A DNA stretch of 64,000 nucleotides, from NCBI GenBank assembly GCA_030789695.1, contig CM061139.1, positions 102,904,037 to 102,968,036 on the forward strand. The letters run 5' to 3'. This DNA comes from Scilla litardierei (lineage: Eukaryota > Streptophyta > Magnoliopsida > Asparagales > Asparagaceae). Of this stretch, positions 55,401 to 64,000 are shown piece after piece. Under the pieces are notes generated by a model. That model made no database searches and had not been told where the DNA came from. It saw only the letters and a program-made list of their open reading frames with translations. Every line of letters starts with the position of its first letter. Positions within the stretch are counted from its first letter, which is position 1. Made by a program: the position numbers and the translations under genes.

Positions 55401-55514
55401 GTAATCCTCAATCTAGCTGTTACTTTCCTAGCTGGTTTTGATTGTTAGATTGTGTTGTTTGCTTGAACATGGTTGTTTGCTAGACTAGGGTTTGATTGTT
55501 AATTGCTTGATTAG
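55401..55514 (+). other. candidate intron between gag and protease
   Basis: 114 bases, donor G/GTAATC and acceptor TTGATTAG/GT, T-rich with several in-frame stops. It sits where other Ty3/gypsy proteins are continuous. Removing it joins the linker to the residues just before the protease Asp-Ser-Gly with family-typical spacing. Confidence 0.62.
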
Positions 55515-57934
55515 GTGTGGTTTTGGTGTGCACATTTCCTGCACGAGTCCTCTTTGACTCTGGTGCATCGATGTGCATTATTTCTCGGAGCTTCGTGGAG
55601 AGGCATTCCTTGTCGACGTCCCCTCTTCCCAAGAGTTGGAATATCGTCACAGGGAATGGTATGGTCTCGGTGCATCGTGGTTGCAATTCTTGCTCGTTGG
55701 TGGTCTGTGGACATGAGCTTTTCGCTGATTTCATTGTCCACGACATCATCAACTATGATGCAGTTCTTGGGATGGACTGGCTTGCGAGCTTCTATGCTAC
55801 AATTGACTGCAGGAGGAAGAAGGTGGTGTTCGAGATTCCCGGACATCCAGTGTTTGAGTTCAGTCGTGGTAGCAGTTCGCTTGGTCCTGTCAGATTTCGG
55901 GCCAGGCCGGTGGAGGCTGTGGCTATGCAGATGGAGCTGGAGTGGCCAGCTGTGGTGCGAGATTTTGGCGACGTCTTCCCCGAGGAGATGTCTGGTTTGC
56001 CGCCTGATCGGGCTTTGGAATTTTCTATCGATCTGGTTCCAGGTGCGCAGCCGATTTCGAAGGCGCCGTATCGTATGGCACCTGCAGAGTTGGAAGAGTT
56101 GCGGAAGCAGTTGGATGAGCTTTTGCAGAAGGGTTATATTAATCCTAGCGTGTCTCCGTGGGGAGCACCGGTGTTGCTGGTTAAGAAGAAGGATGGTTCG
56201 CGTCGCATGTGCGTGGACTATCGGGAGTTGAATGCGGTGACCATTAAGAATAAATACCCGTTGCCTCGCATCGATGATATTTTTGATCAGCTTGGAGGTT
56301 CGAGGGTGTTTTCTAAATTGGATTTGAGGAGTGGTTACCATCAGTTGAAGGTGAAGAAGGGAGATGTTCCGAAGACAGCGTTCAGGACGAAGTATGGACA
56401 CTATGAGTTCGTGGTTATGCCTTTTGGCGTAACTAACGCGCCCGCGGTTTTCATGAATCTGATGAACCTGATTTTCTACGACTTTTTGGATAAGTTTGTC
56501 GTTATCTTTATTGACGACATTCTGATCTATTCGAAGTCGGAGGAAGAGCATGCCTCGCACTTGAGGACGGTGTTGGGGATTTTGAGGAAGCACCGGTTGT
56601 ATGCTAAGTTTTCGAAGTGCGAGTTTTGGCTGGATCAAGTTGCTTTTCTTGGGCATGTGGTGACTGGAGATGGTATCTCAGTGGATCCCGAGAAGATTCG
56701 GGCCATCAGGGAGTGGCCTGTTCCGTCGTCTGCGTCTGAGATTCGGAGTTTTCTCGGACTTGCTGGTTATTATCGGCGATTCATTAAGGACTTTTCCCGT
56801 ATTGCTGAGCCGATGACCAGGTTGACGCGGAAGGATGTTGCTTTTGTTTGGTCGGGTGATTGTGAGGGTGCTTTTGGTGTTCTGAAGGAGAGGTTGACGA
56901 GTGCCCCTATTCTTGTTGTGCCTGATCGCAGCGGCGGATTTGAGATCTTTTGCGATGCTTCTGGCAAGGGTCTCGGTTGTGTGTTACATCAGCACGGGCA
57001 CGTTGTGGCGTATGCGTCTCGTCAGCTTAAGGTTCATGAGAAGAATTACCCGACGCATGATTTGGAGTTGGCTGCCGTTGTGTTTGCTCTTAAGATTTGG
57101 AGGCACTTCCTGCTGAGTGAGAAAGTGAAGATTTTCACCGATCACAAAAGCTTGAAGTATATTTTCACTCAGAAGGAGCTCAACATGCGACAGCGTCGAT
57201 GGTTGGAGCTTATGGCAGATTATGATATTGATTTGCAGTATCACCCTGGCAAGGTGAATGTGGTTCCGGATGCTTTGAGTAGGCTTCCAGCGGTGATGTT
57301 TTTGACCTCGCAGTGGAGATTGCAGCAGGATTTTTGTGAGTCTGGCGTGGAGATTGTTCTTCATGGGGAGGCTTCTTCGTTGATGTACATGCAGGTACAG
57401 TCGACGATCGTGGATCGGATTAAGGCTGGCCAGGCTGAGGATCCGAAGCTGGTGAGGATTCGGGAGCAGGTGGAAGCCGGTCTGCGGACTGACTTTTTGA
57501 TTCATGAGGATGGCTCGCTGAGGTTTGGAGCCAGGTTGTGTGTGCCTGCTGGGGATATCAGAGAGGAGCTGATGGTGGAGGCACACAGTTCGCCGTATTC
57601 TGTGCATCCTGGTGGCACCAAGATGTACCAGGATCTTCGTCTGAATTATTGGTGGCATGGTATGAAGAGGAGCGTGGCTCGGAGTGTAGCCAAATGCTTG
57701 GTTTGCCAGCAAGTGAAGGCGGAGCATCAGCGTACGGCTGGGTTGCTACAACCGCTTCCGATTCCGGAGTGGAAGTGGCAGCACATCACTATGGATTTCG
57801 TGACTGGACTACCTCGGAGTCCGAAGCAGAATGACGCGATTTGGGTGATCGTAGATCGATTGACCAAATCTGCGCATTTTATTCCGTTCCGAGTGGGACA
57901 GTCCACTGAGGCGCTAGCAAGGAGATATATGGAG
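55515..57934 (+). CDS. pol: pol part 1: protease, RT, RNase H, integrase N-half
   Basis: The protease motif [11 protein letters not shown] lies near 55550-55583. RT contains [26 protein letters not shown] and the catalytic FIDDILIYS (56510-56535). RNase H contains [15 protein letters not shown] (near 56947) and an [14 protein letters not shown] end. The integrase finger has [14 protein letters not shown] ... CLVCQQ, and the core starts [13 protein letters not shown]. The open frame runs past 57934 to a TGA inside the following intron. All catalytic residues visible here are intact. Confidence 0.93.
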
Positions 57935-58006
57935 GTGAAATTCTTTTACTCTCCGTTTTTATTTCATTTTCCTAGTTTGGATAGTGATGTAACGTGAATC
58001 GTGCAG
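57935..58006 (+). other. candidate 72-nt intron inside the integrase core
   Basis: Donor GGAG/GTGAAA and acceptor ATCGTGCAG/GAG enclose 72 T-rich bases containing an in-frame TGA. The two flanks encode adjacent parts of the integrase core between the first and second catalytic Asp. Exact removal restores family-typical length in phase 0, while the intron's own translation matches nothing. Confidence 0.72.
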
Positions 58007-58909
58007 GAGGTTGTGCGACTTTATGGAGTCCCCGTGAGTATCGTGTCTGACAGAGACACGAGGTTCACATCTCAGTTCTGGCAGAGTTTGCAGAAGAGCT
58101 TGGGTACGCGTCTGAGTTTCAGCACGGCGTACCATCCGCAGACGGATGGCCAGTCCGAGAGGACGATTCAGATTTTGGAAGACATGCTGAGGGCGTGCAT
58201 ATTGGATTTCAAGGGTTCGTGGGAGGACCATCTGCATTTGGTGGAGTTTTCCTACAACAACAGCTTCCAGGCGAGTATTGGCATGGCGCCTTTCGCCGCT
58301 CTTTATGGGATGAAATGTCGATCGCCATTGAGTTGGGATGACGTTGGTGATCGGGAGTTGTTGGGGCCTGAGATGATCGTGGAGGCCGTGGATATCGTCA
58401 GGAATATTCGGGAGAGGTTGAGGATTGCTCAGGACCGTTTTAAGCATTGGGTGGATGCTAAACGGCGTCCTTTGGAGTTTCAGCCGGGCGACCATGTGTT
58501 CTTGAAGATTTCCCCGAATCGTGGTGTGATTCGTTTCGGGAAGCGTGGAAAGTTGAGCCCGCGATACATTGGACCATTTGACATTTTGGAGAGGGTTGGC
58601 GAGGTAGCTTATCGCTTGGCCTTGCCGCCATCTTTGGAAGGAGTTCACAATGTTTTCCATGTGTCGCAGCTTCGTCGATACATTAGTGATCCGTCTCATG
58701 CGGTGGATTTTTCGGAGATTACCGTTCGCCCTGATATGACGTATGACCAGTATCCAGTGCAGATTCTGGACAGGCGTCAGAAATCGCTTCGGAACAAGGT
58801 TGTCAATCTTGTGAGGGTGATGTGGCGACACGGTTCACCTGGAGAGTCTACTTGGGAGAATGAGGATGAGATGCGAGAGCGTTTCCCACTTTTGTTTCCG
58901 GACTCGTGA
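58007..58909 (+). CDS. pol: pol part 2: integrase C-half and chromodomain-like end
   Basis: It begins [17 protein letters not shown] (second catalytic Asp), then [15 protein letters not shown] (catalytic Glu), the [16 protein letters not shown] segment, [11 protein letters not shown], and a C-terminal chromodomain-like module ([20 protein letters not shown]) ending FPDS. This layout fits the Tekay lineage of chromoviruses. Confidence 0.92.
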   Translation, partial: EVVRLYGVPVSIVSDRDTRFTSQFWQSLQKSLGTRLSFSTAYHPQTDGQSERTIQILEDMLRACILDFKGSWEDHLHLVEFSYNNSFQASIGMAPFAALYGMKCRSPLSWDDVGDRELLGPEMIVEAVDIVRNIRERLRIAQDRFKHWVDAKRRPLEFQPGDHVFLKISPNRGVIRFGKRGKLSPRYIGPFDILERVGEVAYRLALPPSLEGVHNVFHVSQLRRYISDPSHAVDFSEITVRPDMTYDQYPVQILDRRQKSLRNKVVNLVRVMWRHGSPGESTWENEDEMRERFPLLFPDS

Positions 58910-58955
58910 GTATTTGGAAATTCCGAGGACGGAATTTTTCTTAAGTTGGGGAGGA
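58910..58955 (+). other. pre-PPT hairpin and polypurine tract
   Basis: ATTCCGAGGACGGAAT (58920-58935) forms a 6-bp hairpin with loop AGGA. AAGTTGGGGAGGA (58943-58955) follows and abuts the LTR. The same hairpin core is retained at 63161-63179 in the older element. Confidence 0.75.
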
Positions 58956-61356
58956 TGTAACTACTGCTTTTCATGAATCTGGATTTAATATAATATAATA
59001 TATGTTTTGGTGGATTTTCTCCTCTTGTGTGGTTTTCGTCTCCGTTGATTTCATTTTCGATCGATTCGTCGTATTTTCTCGCTTCTTCCTTAGGATTGTC
59101 GATTTCGAAGTATGTCAGTCGTGACGGACTTCATAACGGTCGTATCTTACTATTAGATCAAGCCTAGGAGTCTTAGAAATCGAACCCGGGGCCCCGCGCT
59201 CCGTATCGGTACTTTTCTGTGCTCATTAGCCGGTGTAAGAAGGGCCACCGACTGACCAGATGACGATCCAGTCGGTCGGCAATCCTTCTTGGACCGACTA
59301 GTTAGCTTTCTAAATTTCTCAGGAGTTACTGTTTATCGTTAGTCGGTCTAAGAACGTTGGTTGACCGACTAGGTTGCAAACTAGTCGGTCAGCAATGCTT
59401 CTTGAACCGACTAACTCATCATATTATTTTTGTATCAGTTACCGTTTGCACTTAGTCGGTCAGCGTTGGTCGACCGACCGACTAGGTGCCAAACTAGTCG
59501 GTCAGTGGTTGTTCTTTGACCGACTAACCAGTGTTAAAACCCTAATTTCTGGGCAGCCGCCAGCCCAACCTATAAATACCCCTCCCAAACGACTTCTTCT
59601 TCTCCAACACGACCCAAAACCCTAAAATCTTCCCCCTTAAGCCCCCATCTTCCTCCAAGCTTCATCCCTCCATTCTAAGCCCTAGAATCATCATCCAAAC
59701 CATCCATTCACTCCATCTACCTCTCATCTTCCCCAAAATCTCATCAAATCCATCAAAATCCCCAAATCCCCCAAAACCCTAGTTTCCCCAAACTTCTCCA
59801 ATCTTTTCCAGATCTGATCCTAGGGTTCCCCGGAGTGTTTCTTCCGCCTCCTCTCGGTAAGAAATCGATCTACCGTTGTTTTCATAGCCTATTTATAATT
59901 TTATGGAAACCCTAATTAATTTCATGTGTTTGGTGCTTGTTTCCCCCATAACAGCGATTTCCCCCGTAGATAGCATCCGTGTGACGAAGTGGTCGTCAAT
60001 CCCCGGTGCTAGGCAAGTGAAACTTGCCACTTAGGGTTTGGGCCATGTTTTAGGCCATTTTCTTATAGTAGGCGTAAAAGAGGCTAGGCGACGAAATGAT
60101 ACTCGCCTAGGCGCAAATTGGGGAATTAGCTTGACAACGAAGCTAATTCCGACATTTAGCATGTTGCACAACTATCATGTCACGTTTACTTTCCATTATC
60201 GGTACGCAGGTTAATTGTCATGTCATTGCATCCTTCATGCATTTCAGTGATTGCGTAGCTTTGCTACACTGCTTGTGTTCCTGGCTCGTGTTCCAGAAGC
60301 GGGCCATGTGTTGGTTGATATCCAATGCCCGAATTGTGTGTTTCCTGGCTCGTGACCAGAAGCGAGCATAATGAGTTGGAAACCCCAACGCTCGATATTG
60401 AATTGTGAAATAGGAATGCGAGCTCATTGTGCGGGGCAACCCCAGGCTCACTAGCTGAGTTCATTGTGCGGGGACCCTAGGCTCCATTACGTGTGGGTAT
60501 AAGGGGTGAGGGTTAAGCGGCCATTCAACTGGGAGTCTGTTTGATCAACAACTGCAGTTGTAAGGCGTAAACTCTTTGGGGTGGGGTAGTTGTTAAGCGG
60601 CCAATCAGCGAATGTGGAACCATTCAGTTGTAAGGCGTAAACAATCTACAAAACAACGTGAATAGTGAATTGATTGAGATTGATAGTAGCATGGCTACTC
60701 TTGTCTTGTCTTGTCTTGCCCCGATAATTGTTCCCTTGTACAAAATTGTCTTGCCATGTTTTAAATTGTGCACTCATGTTATAACTGCCATGCCATGCAT
60801 CATACTAAACTGCTAGGTTGCTAGTTGCCTCACTTTCAGTTTCCTTGCCCAAGTCTTTTAGACTTGCTGACATGTGCCCCTTTACTCTTTTGGGTGACAC
60901 ATGTTAGATCCTGAGCCTGAGTACCTTGTTGAGGACGAGGTGTTTGCTGACGCCGAGCCCGAGCTTGTGTTTGACGGGGAGTACGTGGACACTGGGGACC
61001 AGTCCTAGTGTCTTCGTTGTGCTTTACTTTTGTTTAGACAGTTGTTTTGTTATCGGTGCGTAGCACCTATACTTTGTTGTTGTTGTTGCTTTTGGTTGGC
61101 CTTGTTCTGGGCCTTTAGACTCTTTTCTTTTAGCCTGGTGGCTTTTCTGGATGTTGGACTCTTTGTTGATGTTGGACAATTTGTGAGATGTGGAATTTTA
61201 TTTCAGCCTCGCCTTGTGTTATTATTGTTATTCTGTTGTGGTTACATGGACCTGTTTATGTATTGTGGACGCTTATCGGGTTTGGGGCTTCACAGCTCCA
61301 CTCTCGTGCGGACCTTTTCACGTCTCGCCTCCATTTTAGGGAAGCGGGTCGTGACA
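58956..61356 (+). repeat. 3' LTR of the young Tekay-like element
   Basis: Near-identical partner of 51729-54125, carrying second copies of the promoter array, TATA box (59571), hairpin and micro-ORF. It ends GTCGTGACA before CCCAT. Confidence 0.93.
60901..61008 (+). CDS. 35-aa acidic micro-ORF in the 3' LTR
   Basis: Copy of 53671-53778 with one Ile-to-Thr change. It lies in the 3' end of any full-length transcript, or in a transcript started in this LTR. Confidence 0.45.
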   Translation: MLDPEPEYLVEDEVFADAEPELVFDGEYVDTGDQS

Positions 61357-63199
61357 CCCATGTTCATCGTGCTCATACTTCAAGAATCTTTGTTTAAACT
61401 TACTTTCATTTGCAAAACAATCGCTATCTCATCCTACTTTTATTTCTTCATCTAATTTTTTTTCCAAACCGTAAAAATTTTTATCGCCTGCTTACTTTTC
61501 CCTACATATTTTTATAAGTATAAAAGTATTTGATACCATATTTTACACGTAATTATTCTTTCATCTATCTAATTATTTTTAATAAAAAAAATAATTTTGT
61601 TCCATCAAACCAACTATCTCTTTATCCCACCTTATTTGAACTCGTTCCTTCCGATTCATTTCGTTACACTCCTGGCTTCTGTTTTTCCTTAGGTTGTGTA
61701 GACATTAGTCCTTGTAGTTGTCCATGCAATCTCCAGTATAGGAGTAGGCCCTTGGTAGGTGATGTTGTCGTGATGCATGAGTATAGGTAGAGTGTGTAGA
61801 CCTGTATGAGTGTGTCATCTTTAGGATCCTGATATTTGCCTTTTTGTGTCTTGAGTGTGTACTCAGTATTAACCATGATATGATTGAAGTTGTCTGAATG
61901 ACGGTATTCATACGTATATGAATAGGGTCATAGCAGGCAATTTCCTTAGACGTAGTTTTTCGCGATTATAGAATAGCTTATCTTTGACTGCATGTGATTG
62001 TATCAAAACTTTGTTTTTCTTTTAAACCAAACCTTTAAAGTTTTTGAAATTAGCTCATAAGATCACAAATCAATTATCCTTTCTCATCCATTAGCTCATA
62101 AGATCACAAATCAATTATCCTTCCTCATCCATTACCACGACTCCACACGTTTTTTTTCCAAATGTTTTAAAAATGTGTCACTTGTTTTAAGTTTCCCTTC
62201 TCTTCTTTTCCTTCTCCCTTAGAAATTTTTTGTGTGTTTATGGTTGTTATACTATTGGGACTAGCTATTATCGTTATAGGATTTTGTTTGCAGGTAGGCT
62301 TGGGGTGAGATGAGTTTTATTATAGCAATGATTAATTGATTTTGGAACACCAGGATGTTGGATTAAAATTTCTTTTGGATAAAAAGAATGAGCTGTCCAA
62401 GACTTATTTATAAAACCGAAGTGTGGCGAACTCAATGGAGAATTCTGGTTGAATGAGATTATATGCGTGAAGATGAGAACTTATCAGATTTGAGGCTTAG
62501 ACGAATGGTAGATAGGGATGGCTACAGAGTATGGTAGGAGTTAGGGTGATCATGAGTTTGAGTAGAGCTTTTATTAGCATCGAGACTTGATTATTAGGTT
62601 AAAGTGAGAAGACATTGGGAATAACACGACGTGTTTAGATGAAGGGATGGTTAGGTAGGCAGACTTAAATTGGTTGGGATTAGGATGAGATGTGATTTTG
62701 ATAGTTCAATTATTTGGCGGATAAATTTGTGGGAAGATGTGACAAGGGATGTATTAAGGACACGGCGATTCTTGATTCGTGAAAGGTGTTGTAAGATTGA
62801 CAAAGTTTTCGTCTTGGATTGGTAATCGACTAGAAGATCGTTTTAGCGACTGATAAATATTGGGAAGAGATTGAGAAAATTAAGATTGTTTTTGAGCAAT
62901 AATGTTTAATAGAGTGGTATGGTATGGGAATATGATTATTATTCTTTTATGAGAACTTGGGTTGGAAATTTAACAGCAGTGATGGATCTATAGTTAAGTT
63001 TTAGGATGTGAGATTAGTCGTGGCATTATCCAGTGAAAAGAAGGGTTATGATGGATTATTTGAGGAACGATATTGAAGTTATAAGATTAGAGATCATGGT
63101 GTTGGAGATGGGAATTATAGGCTTAAGTATTTATGGATTTTATAATTAGTCTTAGTATAAGTGATTCCGAGGACGGAATCATTTCTAAGGTGGGTAGAA
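61357..63199 (+). other. decayed 3' internal region of the older Tekay-like element
   Basis: No ORF is supported. Around 62412-62475 a phrase (tggcgaactcaatggagaattc ... tatgcgtgaagatgag) loosely recalls the end of a chromodomain, which would fit the position but is weak. At 63161-63199 the ATTCCGAGGACGGAAT hairpin and a purine stretch (aaggtgggtagaa) precede the 3' LTR. Confidence 0.4.
62050..62131 (+). repeat. 41-bp tandem duplication
   Basis: Two adjacent copies of TTAGCTCATAAGATCACAAA plus 21 further bases, differing at one position. Confidence 0.85.
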
Positions 63200-64000
63200 T
63201 GTAACGGTCGCTTTCCGACCTTATGAATTTTCTGCGTGCACATGCTTTATCGTGCACGTATTTTATTTGGCTTTTCCTGGACTCCGAAGTATGCGTTGTG
63301 ATATGCCGTTGTGATCGTTTGGGAGTGTAGAATTTTATAGTAAAGTTTGGGAAGGCCGTTTCATGGTTCGTTTTCTCGCAAAACGATTTTGAACGATAGG
63401 GGTGTTTTAGTCATTTGACTCAGAATGTCGTTCCCAATTTTACATAAATTTTTGGTGGGCGTAACGCATGATTAGGCTCCTTATATCTATGCATCTCGTC
63501 TCCACGATCGCCTCGGTATTTTCGGATTATTTTTCTGACACCCGGATTGCGAGATATCACACGGAAAAGCCTCGACCGTCGATTCTTTCCCCAATCAGGT
63601 TCAAATTTCGAATCGTTAACCAAATCTGGCTAAATCTCTTATCAAATCTATTTTAAATATTTCCTAAACTGCTTCTTCTATTCTTCCCTAGTTTTTCCCC
63701 TCTTTCTACACCCTCTAACAATATATCTCCCCTCTTTTCTATAATCCTAGGGTTATCTATAAAATTTTATTACCATTTATAATAACCCTAGCTATTAAAC
63801 CCTAACGCAGCCGCCGGCCTCCCCCTAAAACAAATCCCCAATTTTTCCCCCCTCTCTCTCCGATCTCCCTCTCCCTCACGGCGAGCTCAGCGCAGCGCCA
63901 CCCCCAAGATCCCGACCGCCGGCGAGACCCTCCTCGCATCCCACGGCGAGATCGTCGCCCTCAGCCGCGACAACAACTTCCACCGCACCTCCCTCTCTCC
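63200..64000 (+). repeat. 3' LTR of the older Tekay-like element, partial
   Basis: It starts TGTAACGGTCGC and follows 47613 onward with scattered substitutions. It is cut by the window end about 800 bases in. Confidence 0.85.

Larger units (their letters stand above)
51729..61356 (+). mobile_element. young Tekay-like Ty3/gypsy element, nearly intact, with introns
   Basis: LTRs 51729-54125 and 58956-61356 are almost identical, from TGTAAC to GTCGTGACA. The TSD is CCCAT (51724-51728 and 61357-61361). The PBS-like site is identical to the host element's. Gag, protease, RT, RNase H, integrase and a C-terminal chromodomain-like segment are all present on the + strand. Two short introns must be removed for one continuous pol. 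This is the best candidate in the window for a recently active element. Confidence 0.93.
47613..64000 (+). mobile_element. older Tekay-like Ty3/gypsy element, interrupted and running off the window
   Basis: The 5' LTR 47613-50788 starts TGTAACGGTCGC and ends GCGTGACA. The 3' LTR starts at 63200 and continues past 64000. The internal region is reduced to a PBS-like sequence, a broken gag start and traces before the 3' LTR, and is split by the younger relative at 51729-61356. The TSD would be GGGTC (47608-47612), but the right end is outside the window. Confidence 0.8.

Noticed and set aside
62412..62475. Chromodomain remnant in the older Tekay element
   Set aside because: The similarity is only suggestive and needs frame changes, so it is mentioned in the regional feature and not called as a gene.

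Overview
The window reads as nuclear DNA of a flowering plant, from a repeat-rich, probably heterochromatic region. Almost every base belongs to nested transposable elements. I cannot name the species, and I see no complete single-copy host gene, rRNA gene, tRNA gene or CRISPR array. Element boundaries below rest on matched LTR pairs and 5-bp target-site duplications (TSDs) read directly from the sequence.

Layout, left to right. (1) 1-8687: an LTR of a Tekay-like Ty3/gypsy element on the + strand, split by a complete gag-only Athila/Tat-like element on the - strand (783-6991, TSD GCAGC). (2) 8688-9910: a ~51-bp minisatellite with a 102-bp dimer structure. (3) 9911-12017 and 25062-25627: a decayed Tat-like Ty3/gypsy element on the - strand (gag, tRNA-Arg-type PBS, 5' LTR). 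It is split by a complete Athila-type element on the + strand (12018-25061, TSD GAATA) that carries RT/RNase H/integrase and a downstream ATHILA-type ORF but no gag or protease. (4) 25628-28209: mostly unassigned DNA with a promoter-like stretch and a LINE-like zf-RVT fragment. (5) 28210-~47612: the left end of a CACTA transposon with palindromic subterminal repeats and a captured plant gene fragment. It is split by a gutted chromovirus (28407-46412, -, TSD CGCTG), which is itself split by a Ty1/copia element (28674-36458, +, TSD AAAAG) and a gag-only SIRE-like copia element (36914-43975, -, TSD GCCAC). (6) 47613-64000: a decayed Tekay-like element with 3.2-kb LTRs, running off the window. It is split by a young, nearly intact Tekay-like element (51729-61356, +, TSD CCCAT).

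Few elements are self-sufficient. One Athila-like element has only gag and another has only RT/RH/INT plus ORF2. The SIRE element has only gag. The chromovirus kept a gag N-terminus and integrase. The inner Tekay element is the only one with an apparently complete gag-pol, and its reading frame is whole only if two short introns are spliced out.

The most unusual content is non-coding structure inside the LTRs. It includes an array of five hairpins with one constant 14-nt loop and unrelated stems (Athila), and a covarying hairpin that overlaps the start of a 35-codon acidic ORF (three Tekay-type LTR families). It also includes a ~112-bp palindromic promoter repeat shared between a copia LTR and a gypsy LTR. 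A palindrome cluster lies upstream of TATA-like boxes, once in the Athila LTR and once inside the element before its second ORF.
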